NCBI GenBank assembly: GCA_020186115.1
Contig: WSYJ01000164.1
Location: forward strand, 682,001 to 746,000
Direction: 5' to 3'
Origin: Histomonas meleagridis
Lineage: Eukaryota > Parabasalia > Tritrichomonadida > Dientamoebidae
Length of the DNA: 64,000 bases
Notes under the pieces: generated by a model
What the model was told of the DNA's origin: nothing
Databases searched by the model: none
The model's input: only the letters and a program-made list of their open reading frames with translations
Program-made: the position numbers and the translations under genes
Part shown: one piece after another, positions 20,053-29,493 of the stretch
Numbering within the stretch: position 1 is the stretch's first letter
Layout of the letters: every line of letters begins with the position of its first letter

Positions 20053-20481
20053 ATGAACTCCAATTCACTAAGCAATATTTTAGCAACAATAACAGAAATA
20101 ATGAAAATTTGCGATGGTAATGAAGTTCTGGAAAACAAAGCACGCGAATCAATGACAAGATTAATTAACGAAACTATTAGAGGAATGTCGAAAAATTCCA
20201 CCTCAAACGAAAAAATTGAGGAAGCAAATGATATTTCAAGTGAAATTAACCATACATTTGAGGAATTTAATTCTTTAAAAACTCCACCAATTCAAATCTT
20301 AAAACAATTTATTATATCAATCAGTGATGAACCTCTTCAAGAAAATATGGATATGGAAGAAATTTATCAATGGCTCCAGAGAAATTATACAGAAACTGAT
20401 CTTAAAAATAAATTAAGATTATTCCTACAAAATTTGTCAGAAAAACAATTCGAGGAAGAAATGCAGAACGCACTTTCCTAA
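20053..20481 (+). CDS. Small acidic helical protein of unknown function
   Basis: 142 residues from an ATG that follows an A-rich leader (AAAAAAAATCATG, similar to a trichomonad initiator-like TCA at the start codon). The protein is acidic and helical, with many Glu/Asn/Ser residues. The last third has two amphipathic helices (MEEIYQWLQRNYTETDLK...LRLFLQNLSEKQFEEEM). No domain is recognised. Codon use matches the neighbouring real genes. It lies 178 bases upstream of VPS29 on the same strand. Confidence 0.55.
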   Translation: MNSNSLSNILATITEIMKICDGNEVLENKARESMTRLINETIRGMSKNSTSNEKIEEANDISSEINHTFEEFNSLKTPPIQILKQFIISISDEPLQENMDMEEIYQWLQRNYTETDLKNKLRLFLQNLSEKQFEEEMQNALS

Positions 20482-20637
20482 AGATGACTAAAAATTTTAT
20501 TTGTTTAAATTTGCTTGGACAAAATTATTTTTTTTTCTTGTTTTCTAGAACGATAGTTAATTCTGAGCGTTGGTGCACCAAAAATCATTCAAAAACAAAT
20601 CGGCTGCAGTGAAATAACCGCCCGAATTCTTTTTGGA

Positions 20638-20658
20638 CGAGCTATAAAAGTGACAAAC
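20638..20658 (+). promoter_or_regulatory. AAAAGTGAC element just before the VPS29 start
   Basis: ATAAAAGTGACAAAC lies directly before the ATG at 20659. The same AAAAGTGAC or reverse GTCACTTTT core lies close to other starts: about 30 nt before the importin-like start (near 52125), about 30 nt before the Sec7-like start as TCACTTTT (near 52580) and near the start at 55388. I infer a core promoter or transcription-factor site. Nothing in the sequence alone proves it. Confidence 0.35.
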
Positions 20659-21222
20659 ATGAAAGTATTGATTATTGGAGACTTTCACATTCCAAACAGA
20701 GCATCAAAAATACCAGATGCTTTTATTGACAAGATCAAATCAACCACAAATAAGCAGCAAAATATCAAACAAATTTGGTGTACTGGAAATTTATGTCAAA
20801 GCGAGAATAAGCTTCTCAAGATGATATGTAAAAAAATACATATGGTTCATGGTGAACTTGACCCGGTAGATTTGCAAAATCTTAAGGAAATCGAAGCGTT
20901 TACAATTGGTTCTTTTAGAGTTATTTTATTAAGTAGCTATCTTGCTTTTTCTGAATCTATGATTTGTATGAAACAGCGTGAATACGATGCTGATATTGTT
21001 GTTATTGGTGGGTCACATAATGCATCTATTAAAAAAATTCAAGATTTCCATGTAATTGATCCAGGCACTGCAACTGGTGCGTTTAATTCCACATATGAAA
21101 ATCCACCACCGTCTTTCATTATTCTTGAGATTCTTGGATATATTGCAAATGCAACAATTTACACACTTGAAAAAGATGGAAGCATCTCATCTAGGACAGA
21201 AACATTCCAAAAACAAATTTGA
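20659..21222 (+). CDS. VPS29: Retromer subunit VPS29
   Basis: 187 residues from the ATG at 20659; the frame also includes an upstream GTG that I do not use. It follows VPS29 along its whole length: MKVLIIGDFHIPNRASKIP, the IWCTGNLC motif, MVHGELD, and the C-terminal DPGTATGAFN...PSFIILEI. VPS29 has a metallophosphoesterase fold without proven phosphatase activity and acts with VPS35/VPS26 in endosome-to-Golgi recycling. Several metal-site residues differ even from human VPS29: the IHGHQ position reads LSSYL and GHTHKF reads GGSHNAS, so metal binding is probably lost here. The length (human 182) and the lack of a signal peptide suit a cytosolic endosomal coat protein. Confidence 0.9.
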   Translation: MKVLIIGDFHIPNRASKIPDAFIDKIKSTTNKQQNIKQIWCTGNLCQSENKLLKMICKKIHMVHGELDPVDLQNLKEIEAFTIGSFRVILLSSYLAFSESMICMKQREYDADIVVIGGSHNASIKKIQDFHVIDPGTATGAFNSTYENPPPSFIILEILGYIANATIYTLEKDGSISSRTETFQKQI

Positions 21223-21567
21223 TTTAGTCGACAAATATGGTAATTTCTTCATTATTTGTTTTTCTATTTTTTGCTGATGCAGTTCAAATAAACTTTTACG
21301 TTTTCATAAAATATGTAAAATCTATTTGCTTTTTTGGATTTAGGTCCATTCCTTTCCTGGAAATTTTGTGTTTTATCATTTGATTGATGAAAAATTAGTT
21401 TTGATTTTCAAATTCTAAAAAAAATTGGAGGCTTAAAATATTAGATATATTTTTATGCTTTTCTGGTGAACGAATGATTGATTTGTACCATAAAGTAACT
21501 ATTTTAGATTAAATAAGTATTGTTTTTTGGATGTGGGGAGTTTCAATCAAATATTTCACCTGAGGAA

Positions 21568-22865
21568 ATGAGTTATCAAGACGGTGTTGCTAAACAAGGT
21601 TATGCTAGTAAAGTTGGTGGTTTTATCAAGGCTCGTAATAAGCGCTGGTTTGTGCTAGAAGGCGATGAACTTCATTATTGCAAAAAAACCAGGAGATAAA
21701 AATATTAAGTGTATTAAGTTAACAGAAGTAGAAGAAATAGTATTTAATGCCAAAAAGAAAAATACAAAAGCTATTTTAATACGTGATAGTAAGAAAGATA
21801 ATACAATTATATTTTCTACAGAACGCGAAGCATTAGAATGGTATAAAGCTATTGTACTTGCTAGATAAGGTTCAAGGAAAACCGATATAAAGCTCAGTGA
21901 CTTTACTATCCTTAAGGTCATTGGTTGAGGTTCATATGGAAAAATTCAATTAGTTAAACATAATGAAAGAGAGAGATTTATGCACTAAAATCATTATCCA
22001 AAAAGGTTTTAGCTCAACAAAACCTTATACAAAAAACTCCTACAGAGAGAAACACATTAATCAAAGTTAATCACCCATTTGTTACATCAGCATGTTATTC
22101 ATTTCAATCAGATTCAAAGTTATTTTTGGCATGGAGTATGTCCCTGGTGGTGATCTTTTTACCCGAATTCAGCAAGAACAAAGGTTTTCTGAATATCGCG
22201 TAATGTTATATGTTGCCCAATTAACATTAGCAATTGGGTATTTGCATTCTATAGGCATTGTACATCGTGATTTAAAGTCAGAAAACATTTTGTTTGATAA
22301 AGATGGGTATCTTAAAATCACAGATTTTGGCTTAGCAAAAGACAAAATGAACCAAAAAGATGCCACTGCAAAAACGTTTTGTGGTACGCCCGACTATATT
22401 GCGCCAGAAATTATCCAATCCAGACCTTATGGGAAAGCTGTAGATTGGTGGTCACTTGGGATTATAACATATGAAATGTTCTATGGGCGTCCACCATTCT
22501 TTAACTCGAATACTAACGCAATGTATGACTCAATATTAAATGATCCTATTGAGTTTCAAAATAGATGGAGATCATCGATTTTATAACCAAGCTGTTGCAA
22601 TGTGACCCAGAAAGAAGACTTGGGTCAGGACCTACAGATGTAGAAGAGGTGAAAAAACATCCATTTTTTGATACCGTCGATTGGGATCAGATCTTGTTGA
22701 AGGCTGTTCCAGAGTGGGTGCCAACATTGAATAACGCTACTGACACAATTCGATTTGCAATTTACTATCGAAAAGCCAAATATTTCATATGAAGACCCGC
22801 ACTTGATATCTGCTGAAACGCAAAAGATGCTCGAGGGATTCAAAATGGAGAATGTAATTGGTTAA
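21568..22865 (+). pseudogene. Broken AGC-family protein kinase with PH domain (AKT-like)
   Basis: The frames together read as PH domain, kinase domain and C-terminal tail. The PH domain starts MSYQDGVAKQGYASKVG with KRWFVLEGDELHYC, breaks by a frameshift in the A7 run near 21687 and continues IKCIKLTEVEEIVF to EREALEWYKAIV. A stop follows, and the kinase glycine loop contains a further stop (KVIG-stop-GSYG near 21927). The catalytic core is intact from 22125: HRDLKSEN, DFGLA, TFCGTPDYIAPE. After RWRSS the frame shifts to IIDFITKLLQCDPERRLGSG, and again before the C-terminal hydrophobic-motif region. At least four lesions mean it cannot be translated as one protein. It is a recent pseudogene: most codons are preserved. 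Confidence 0.85.
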
Positions 22866-23579
22866 GCAATTTGTCAACCAACATAAAAACGATTTAAAAT
22901 CAGAATTCTTGTGATATTTGTCGCACTATGAAATTATGTTGTTTTGGGTGAAGTACGTCATCCGTAAACTTATTAAGCGATGTGAAGAGTGACAATGAAA
23001 TGAATTATTTGTATCATTGGACTTATTATCAATTGTACTCATTGGAAATCAATTTATTCGATAGGCGGTATGACGTTGAAGATTTTAAGTCGATGAATAT
23101 TTTAACATTGCTATCGAATGTCAATGAAATGTGTTCTAAAAATGATTATAAATTTGTGAATGGCTTTGATCAATATTGATCAAAGTTAGTTGAATTTATT
23201 GAAAATAGGAATTTTTCACGTTCTTAAGCTAATTCAATTAAAATATGAGGCTCCGTTTGTTCAAGTTCAACATGTTCAAAATATTCAACTTGCTTAAATT
23301 TAAATTTTCAAATCAGTGCCAGATTCATGAATGAATTCTTTGTCATCTTTGATTTTTTTCCTAATGGTTGAAATAATACACCTCCGAATGAGTGGGGAAA
23401 ACTTCAACGCTTAAGCATGTTTTTGTGTATTTTGTTATATCTGAAAGATCTTTCAGATTATCTTCTTGAGAAAGAAAATGATAAAAAATAATATAATATA
23501 ACCAGATACAGAATTACCTCACAGACTCTGTTCAAGGTAAAATAAATAAATTATATCGGATGAAGATAAATGGTAATGT
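22866..23579. other. Gene-poor stretch after the kinase relic
   Basis: Contains a 65-codon open frame (22982-23179) without a recognisable domain and AT-rich sequence. I cannot support a gene here. Confidence 0.3.
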
Positions 23580-23790
23580 CATAAATTTTATGATGATTAC
23601 ATTTATGAGAATTATGAAGAACTTTCAAAGAATGATTTTGCTTAATAAGCAATTAATTGAAGACTGCGTTAATCCAAATGAACTCGCAAATACGAAATGA
23701 TGAAATCGAACAACTTCAAGAAATATCATCACAAACGAATTTTGATTTTACGCATACAATTAAATATTATTTAACCAAAAACAAACAAAG
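23580..23790 (+). pseudogene. Fragment of a DUF3447/ankyrin gene
   Basis: Degenerate match to the first exon of the 8729 gene: the segments YENYEELSKNDF, then NKQLIEDCVNPNELA, then RNDEIEQLQEISSQTNFDF appear in order but in different frames with small indels. No ankyrin exon follows before the 3' end of the 2-phosphoglycerate-kinase-like gene at 23812. Confidence 0.65.
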
Positions 23791-23811
23791 GAGGGTTGAC
23801 ATGGTCAAATT

Positions 23812-25497
23812 TTATTCTTTAACAAATTGATGATAACCGTTCATTGAGAACTTTATGTCACTTTCGGTATCGGTCGTTTCCATGAAGTCCGTTAACGTCA
23901 CCTCGGCGATGTCAGTTTCTGTTTCAGTTTCCACGAAATCTCCTGGTGCCATTTTTTCTACTTTTCTTTTTGACGTTGGCTTATTAACTACTTCTTCTGT
24001 TTGCTTACTTGTTTTTACCATCATTGTGCCATTTGGCAAATATTGGATTACATCCCCATCCATATCATCACTATTAAATATACCGGATTCAACTGGTAAT
24101 GCAGCAAGTAATTCTTTCATGGCTGCATCAGATGGTGGAGTATTATCTTGTTGTTTTAAAACTTCATTCTTTAACGACTGAATGCTGGATAATGTTTTGG
24201 ATTTAGATGTAGTCTTTTGCTTGCGACGTTTCCATATACTGGCAAGAAATGTTAATCGACCAGTTTCAGGATCATACATAGAATCTCGTCCTTTGAGCTT
24301 CTTTAGATAAGAAAATATGGTTTGGTGCATTGTTTCCATCGATCGATCAATATTGCGATTGTCAATCTTTGGAATTAGAAATCGTGTGGCACATTCAGAA
24401 AGATGAGATTGAACGTGCCTAATGGCGGCAAAGTTTCGTGTGTACTTGTTCATGGAAGGGTCTGTTGTCATATATTTTGCTCGAACTGCAAATCGTTGGA
24501 TGTGAAATTCTTCTTTCTTAATATAGATTAAGAAAGGTATAACATTCGGAAACTGCTTAGCAAACTTAATCATAAGTTCAGAATTGAGATGCACACCTTC
24601 AATAATTAGAGATGCACGTGATTGAACAAATGAAGAAATGATCTTAATAAGTTGCTGGCCAACTAGTTCCGATTGTGCTAGATATCCTTTAATACACTGT
24701 GGTTAGAAAATTATATGAAAATTGGGATTTCGAACCAAAGTAGATTGCAGTTTTGCATAAACAATAGAATCGTTATTGGGGCACCTCACAAAACCGTAAA
24801 AAACTTTTTTCGAAATTCCCAATTAAAAAAAACATACTCTTTCTTTTTCTGGGAGTTGATGTTCAGGATCAATAAGATCACCACATTCGTATGTGGATTT
24901 ATAAAGAATAGGGTATTCTTCTTGTGAATAAAATGATCGCATTGCATGTCGAACAGAATCTGTTGATAAAATGTAATTGCAAGGAAGTCGACTCGCAAGT
25001 AAAGACGCAATTGTGGATTTTCCTGTACCCGGAGCACCACTGAGTAGTACAATAAAGAATCTTCTGTCTTCAAAGAAATCAAGCGCGAGTCGAAAATCAA
25101 CTGCGTATCTGATCTTTTTGTACTGATGAACATGTAATGCAGCAACAACTAAACGATGAAATTGTAAACGAGTAAGTACTAAAAAACCATGCGAATAACT
25201 CCTGGGATTGGCAAAAATGTTGCTATAACCAGTCCCCAAAATAATTGCGGCTTGATCAGGTTGACAACATCGAAGAAATGTAAAAACCCATTCTGCTAAA
25301 CTAACATTTAAAGGTGTTTGACAGCCCATTACTTTAAAAATTTGTGCAAGAAGTTCTGGAGTATATGGTCGCATATATTGAGGAAGAGAGGTATTTGGGA
25401 TAGGAACTGTTTCATTCTCAAAGACTATGTCTGGCATATAGTCTACTTTGGTATAGATAACGTTGATTTCTCTAGGAGTTTTCTCTTGGGATATCAT
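23812..25497 (-). CDS. 2-phosphoglycerate kinase-like P-loop protein, one intron
   Basis: Two exons, 25497-24838 and 24696-23812, give 514 residues after removal of a 141-bp intron. I start at the ATG at 25497 (MISQEK); the frame also has an upstream GTG. The N-terminal about 60 residues precede an ATP-cone-like region (MRPYTPELLAQIFKVMGC). Then comes a Walker A P-loop (LLSGAPGTGKSTIASLLASRLP) and STDSVRHAMRSF. Across the splice: CIKGYLAQSELVGQQL, then IIEGVHLNSELM, IPFLIYIKKEEFHIQRFAVRAKYMT, FAAIRHVQ and LIPKIDNRNIDRSM. These match the 2-phosphoglycerate-kinase-like family of plants and archaea (LPA1-type, phosphate or inositol-phosphate linked). The C-terminal 120 residues are acidic and variable. 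It is paired head to head with the BTB-like gene at 25534. Confidence 0.85.
24697..24837 (-). other. Spliceosomal intron with trichomonad-type signals (141 bp)
   Basis: On the minus strand the intron begins GTATGT right after an AGA codon and ends TTTCTAACCACAG right before TGT ATT AAA. Removing it joins KER to CIKGYLAQ in phase 0 and restores a family-conserved segment. The 3' signal fuses a branch-point-like CTAAC to the CACAG acceptor, the arrangement known for Trichomonas introns (ACTAACACACAG). In-frame stops inside it (TAA soon after the donor) confirm that it is not coding. Confidence 0.9.
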
Positions 25498-25533
25498 TGA
25501 AGTAAATTGCCACTTCACATCAACAAAAATTGA
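25498..25533. promoter_or_regulatory. 36-bp divergent gap between two start codons
   Basis: Only 36 bases lie between the ATG of the minus-strand kinase-like gene (25497) and the first ATG of the plus-strand BTB-like gene (25534; 63 bases if the second ATG at 25561 is used). Both core promoters must lie in this gap or inside the neighbouring coding sequence. Confidence 0.5.
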
Positions 25534-26427
25534 ATGAAAATAAAAATTTTGTTTTTGCTAATGGAAAAAGTAATTGCACCACCTCCACTTGATACAGATT
25601 TTACTATTATATACAATCAAACAGAAATAAAAGTTTCAAAGTTTAAACTTTTAATTGCTTCTGATTGGTTTCAAAAAAACTACGGATTCAATGAAGAAAA
25701 AACATTAAATATTGTTGGTAAAACACCAACACCCATATTTATAGATTTCATTGAAACTGTACAAAATCACAATGTAGATGAGGTAAAAAAAGAATATGCT
25801 TATGATTTTCTTAAATTATCAGAAAAGTGGAATGTTGATTTTATTAGAGAAAAATGTATTAAATTGATTGAAACAGATTCTGATATACAAAGTGTTATAG
25901 AGAATATTCAAAAAGAAGATGAATGCGAAAACAACGATGAGTTTATATCAATTTTAGCTCCGCATCTTGATTTTATTGTTTCACTTCCCTCTTTTCCTCT
26001 TTTTCCTTTGGATACAATTTATAAATTATTATCGCATCCAAAATCCATTTTACGCGATCATCATAAATTATTTAATGCATTAATAAATCTTCTTTCAATT
26101 CATGGATCTAAAGCAGCGAATCTAGTCAACTTTATTGATCTTTCTGCCTTGTCAATAGAAGAAATTAAAACACTTCTTAATAATGATATAATTAAAGATA
26201 AATTTTTGATTCAGAAAGATGCAAATGAACTTCTTCATGAGAACTTCGTTTTAAAGCGTGAACTAAACGAAACCAGATCCATCATTCAGAATATTCTGCA
26301 AAGGCTCCAAAACATCGAAACTGTTGCATCAAAAAATTCGGAAGAAATAAACTCGATGATGCAAACAGTTATCAATCAAAATGCCGAAATAAAAGCAATG
26401 TTAATCGGTAACGAAAAGAGCATATAG
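25534..26427 (+). CDS. BTB/POZ-like protein with C-terminal coiled coil
   Basis: 297 residues, or 288 if the second ATG at 25561 (MEKVIAPP) is used. The N-terminal region (residues about 20-115) resembles a BTB domain: DTDFTIIYNQTEIKVSKFKLLIASDWFQKNY (compare D..i...g..f..Hk.vLa..S.yF), then a segment ending YAYDFLKLSEKWNVDFIREKCIKLI, the usual end of BTB plus the first BACK-like helix. The middle is helical. Residues about 225-290 form a heptad-rich coiled coil (ANELLHENFVLKRELNE...). BTB proteins dimerise and often link substrates to Cul3; that role is only inferred. It is divergently paired with the 2-phosphoglycerate-kinase-like gene. Confidence 0.55.
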   Translation: MKIKILFLLMEKVIAPPPLDTDFTIIYNQTEIKVSKFKLLIASDWFQKNYGFNEEKTLNIVGKTPTPIFIDFIETVQNHNVDEVKKEYAYDFLKLSEKWNVDFIREKCIKLIETDSDIQSVIENIQKEDECENNDEFISILAPHLDFIVSLPSFPLFPLDTIYKLLSHPKSILRDHHKLFNALINLLSIHGSKAANLVNFIDLSALSIEEIKTLLNNDIIKDKFLIQKDANELLHENFVLKRELNETRSIIQNILQRLQNIETVASKNSEEINSMMQTVINQNAEIKAMLIGNEKSI

Positions 26428-26779
26428 AAAATGTTTAATAAATATATGAGACATATAATTTTTTGTAAAATATCTTTTGTGTGTGTTGATGTGAGAATAT
26501 CATTTCAATCGAAAGAACACAATAATTCATTATTACCAGCAAAAATAAGAAAAATATTTCTTCTAATTTGAAAAGTTTTCTGCTGATTTTTGAATTTTCT
26601 CATTATACATTTATAAATTTCCTCATGAGGAAATTAAAAATAAATTCCTTTATGGTAAATTCCAGAAAACGGTCGTTTTACACCCCTATAAGGATGTGAC
26701 AAAAATCTCCAGAGAAAAAAATTGTTGCTCCAACAAAAAGACACCATTAACATGAGTTATTGTTCTGTTACATTCATTG

Positions 26780-27060
26780 TTTTTAACCACATGGAACAGC
26801 ATTATTTTCTGCATCTGAAAAGGGATACACAGAAATAGTTAAATTACGTATAGAGAAAAATGGGTTTGATATTAATGCTAAAAATATTATTTCGTTTCAC
26901 ACTGTGTTCATTTTAATAGTGGTATTCTAAAATTTGAATTGATAACTATTCGAATTATTTCGTACAGCGCTTTTAATAGTATCTGAAAATAGCCATACAG
27001 AAATAGTGAAATTACTTCTTGAACAAGAAGGATTGATGGCAATATTCATATTATTCTATT
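26780..27060 (+). pseudogene. Ankyrin-exon relic (two exons and one spacer)
   Basis: Two ankyrin exons remain: TALFSASEKGYTEIVKLRIEKNGFDINAKN and TALLIVSENSHTEIVKLLLEQEG, separated by an 81-nt spacer. The second breaks off in the repeat. The sequence just before the first (TTCATTGTTTTTAACCACATGG) is shared with the atypical 45-nt spacer of the 32004 gene near 32860, so this is a truncated copy of that gene. The rest of 26428-27457 holds no supported gene. Confidence 0.7.
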
Positions 27061-27457
27061 TACAGTTTAACGTTCGCTTAATAACAATAAAAAAGTCAAA
27101 AATCCACTTTTTAATAGGATTTGGGATTGTTATACTCACAAAAAATATGGCCATAACGCAGTAAATAAACTATTTAAAAGCTCTCAAATTTGATACGCAT
27201 TTTTCAAAAAAGTACCACCAACCTGTTTTCGGGTTCATTCTAAATAATTCCATTAATGTTACATTTTATTAACACAATACAACGACACTTATCAGTCACA
27301 CATCTTCATTTAGATGTCACTTGTCATTCAAGATTTTTTCTTTTTTCTAATTTCCTTGATGAATATTTAAATATTACAAAAAAAATTTTAACCATTATCT
27401 CTTCCAAAATCATGCAAATGGCTACTGTATTTTTTGTTGTCTTTTCTAAGAAATTAA

Positions 27458-29074
27458 TATCAAAACTCAAGTTTCAAAACTTTTATTACCTCAAAAATTC
27501 TTTTTCTTTTATTTGCCCTTTTTTTTAAACAATCATTTGAGACATATGAATCAGGAACGCTTTATATAACTACATCTGATGAATATAATGGAAGAAATAC
27601 ATATAATGAAGCAAGACATGTTAAAATCATTGGCGGTGTTGAAAAAATTGGATCTGATGCTTTTTCAAAATTTTCCTCATTGGCTTCTGTTGAAATTGGT
27701 GTTGGTGTTACTGCATTTGAAAGTTATGCATTTGGTTATCTTAATTCATTGGAAACAGTAACAATTGGCAATTCTGTTACTTTTATTGGAGAATATGCAT
27801 TTATATTATGCTCTTCATTACGTTTGGTTACCTTTGGGGAAAATGTAAGAACAATTGAAGAAGGTGCATTTTCATCATGTACATCATTACCACGCATTAC
27901 AGTTCCAAATTTAGTGACTTCAATTTCAAACACTATGCTTTCTGGTTGTATGAGTTTATTATCAATAATAATCCACGATAATGTCAGAACGATTGGAAAC
28001 CGTGCATTTCAATACTGTTCATCATTAACAAGTATTACAATTCCATCTTCGGTTACAAATATTGGAAATTCTGTGTTTTATGGGTGCGTAAGTATTCAAT
28101 CTATTTATTTTTGTGGTGAAAAAGAACCAACATTTGGATCAGATGTTTTTGAAACTGTACTTGCAGAGAATGTTAAGACATTAAATTCATATAATAGCGA
28201 TACATTTGGCTCAAAACCAGTTTGTAAAGTAACAGCCATTGAAGGATGCATTTCATTAACAACTCATACTTTTACACAATCAAATATATTTACCCGATCA
28301 TATACATTCACTAAATCAAATGTTTTTACAATATCAAATACATTTTCTAAATCAAATACATGTACTAAATCAAATACATTTACTAAATCAAATACATTTA
28401 CTAAATCAAATACATTCACTAAATCAAATACATTCACTAAATCAAATACATTCACTAAATCAAATACATTCACTAAATCAAATACATTCACTAAATCAAA
28501 TACATTTACTAAATCAAATGTTTTTACAATATCATATACATTTTCTAAATCAAATATATTTACTAATTCGAATTCATTCACTTATTCATTTTCATCTTTA
28601 AATTTACTTTCTAATTCATTCCATTTCGATGGAACATTTGTTCATACGATAATTTCCACGCATTCCATTACACAAACCATAATTTCTAAATCGATTATTA
28701 CGAATTCGATTAGTATCACATTAATTCACTCTACATATTATTATATTTATTCTGAATTTATTACATATGAATATATTCCTTATCAATATTCGACGTATTA
28801 TGTGTATTATTCTAATTTTTACACAATACTTCAATATGATTTACACGAAAATGATTCATTTCCGCGAAGTGCGTTAATTGGTATTATCTGTGGAGCAGTA
28901 ATCATCGTATTACTTATGATTGGACTTGTTCTCTTTTTAATTCAACGCAAACAAAAAGGAAATTCGAATACACATACAGAAATGACTACAATAAGTTCGT
29001 CTGAAGGTAATACAGAAGTTATCAACAAAGAATTTAAAGATTTCATTCTTAAAGAAAGTGATCAATGGTTATAA
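27458..29074 (+). CDS. BspA-like leucine-rich-repeat surface protein with transmembrane anchor
   Basis: The frame is open from 27458 to 29074 but has no in-frame ATG before the repeats. A signal-peptide-like run (SKILFLLFALFF) begins near 27491. About 200 residues of BspA-type LRR_5 repeats follow (for example VTIGNSVTFIGEYAF, ITIPSSVTNIGNSVFYGC). Then comes a Ser/Thr/Phe-rich tandem repeat (SNTFTK units), a Thr/Tyr-rich stalk, a transmembrane helix (ALIGIICGAVIIVLLMIGLVLF) and a 45-residue cytoplasmic tail starting IQRKQKG. This is the usual trichomonad BspA layout, associated with host or bacterial adhesion. The ATG-containing frame at 27256-27528 ends within a T8 run; seven Ts there would fuse it to this gene, so either the start is lost by a one-base insertion or the run is miscalled. 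Confidence 0.75.
   Translation, partial: YQNSSFKTFITSKILFLLFALFFKQSFETYESGTLYITTSDEYNGRNTYNEARHVKIIGGVEKIGSDAFSKFSSLASVEIGVGVTAFESYAFGYLNSLETVTIGNSVTFIGEYAFILCSSLRLVTFGENVRTIEEGAFSSCTSLPRITVPNLVTSISNTMLSGCMSLLSIIIHDNVRTIGNRAFQYCSSLTSITIPSSVTNIGNSVFYGCVSIQSIYFCGEKEPTFGSDVFETVLAENVKTLNSYNSDTFGSKPVCKVTAIEGCISLTTHTFTQSNIFTRSYTFTKSNVFTISNTFSKSNTCTKSNTFTKSNTFTKSNTFTKSNTFTKSNTFTKSNTFTKSNTFTKSNTFTKSNVFTISYTFSKSNIFTNSNSFTYSFSSLNLLSNSFHFDGTFVHTIISTHSITQTIISKSIITNSISITLIHSTYYYIYSEFITYEYIPYQYSTYYVYYSNFYTILQYDLHENDSFPRSALIGIICGAVIIVLLMIGLVLFLIQRKQKGNSNTHTEMTTISSSEGNTEVINKEFKDFILKESDQWL
28315..28530 (+). repeat. 18-bp tandem repeat encoding S-N-T-F-T-K
   Basis: About a dozen copies of an 18-bp unit (AAATCAAATACATTCACT and variants) lie in frame inside the BspA-like gene, so copy-number changes keep the frame. 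The central copies (about 28390-28500) are nearly identical, the outer ones drift (TFS, VFT, TCT). It forms an extended Ser/Thr-rich stalk before the membrane anchor. Confidence 0.9.
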
Positions 29075-29289
29075 TTCGATTGAATCATATGCGATATAAA
29101 TCATTAATAAATCTCGAATTCTCTAAATTTTATTTTTTTCATATTTTTGTGAGTGATCATTATAATTCTTTGATAATTTTTGTTATAAGTATTTTATGAA
29201 ATTTTTCATGAGGGGTTAGTTTTCGTAATACCCTTAAGTTTCTTTAATGCAATGTTTTATTTAATATTTGTTTCGTTAATTTAAAATTT

Positions 29290-29350
29290 TGAAATCATAT
29301 TTGGAAACAATTTGAATGAAATAGCACTTATGATTAATGTTTATAATTGA
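29290..29350 (+). pseudogene. Tiny ankyrin spacer-exon relic
   Basis: A spacer 3' end (ATTTTGAAATCATATTTGGAAACAATTTG split over 29290-29318) is followed by GAAATAGCACTTATG, the start of an ankyrin exon (IALM), and then by a TGA-containing remnant. It shows that the spacer's conserved TTTGGAA block has spread with the exons. The rest of 29075-29485 shows nothing else. Confidence 0.5.
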
Positions 29351-29493
29351 GTCCAGTTGAATAGTAAATTTTATTTACACATTTGAATAAAGCTTTAAAA
29401 TATTTATTATATATAAAATGCAATTTCAATATATTTAATTTCATTCAAATCACATTAAATAGAAACGATACAAATAGATTTTTATGTTCGAGC

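Noticed and set aside
22982-23179. 65-codon open frame after the kinase pseudogene
   Set aside because: No domain, isolated, in a region of gene relics.
28264-28581. Minus-strand and other-frame open frames across the 18-bp repeat
   Set aside because: They are shadows of the in-frame SNTFTK repeat in the BspA-like gene.
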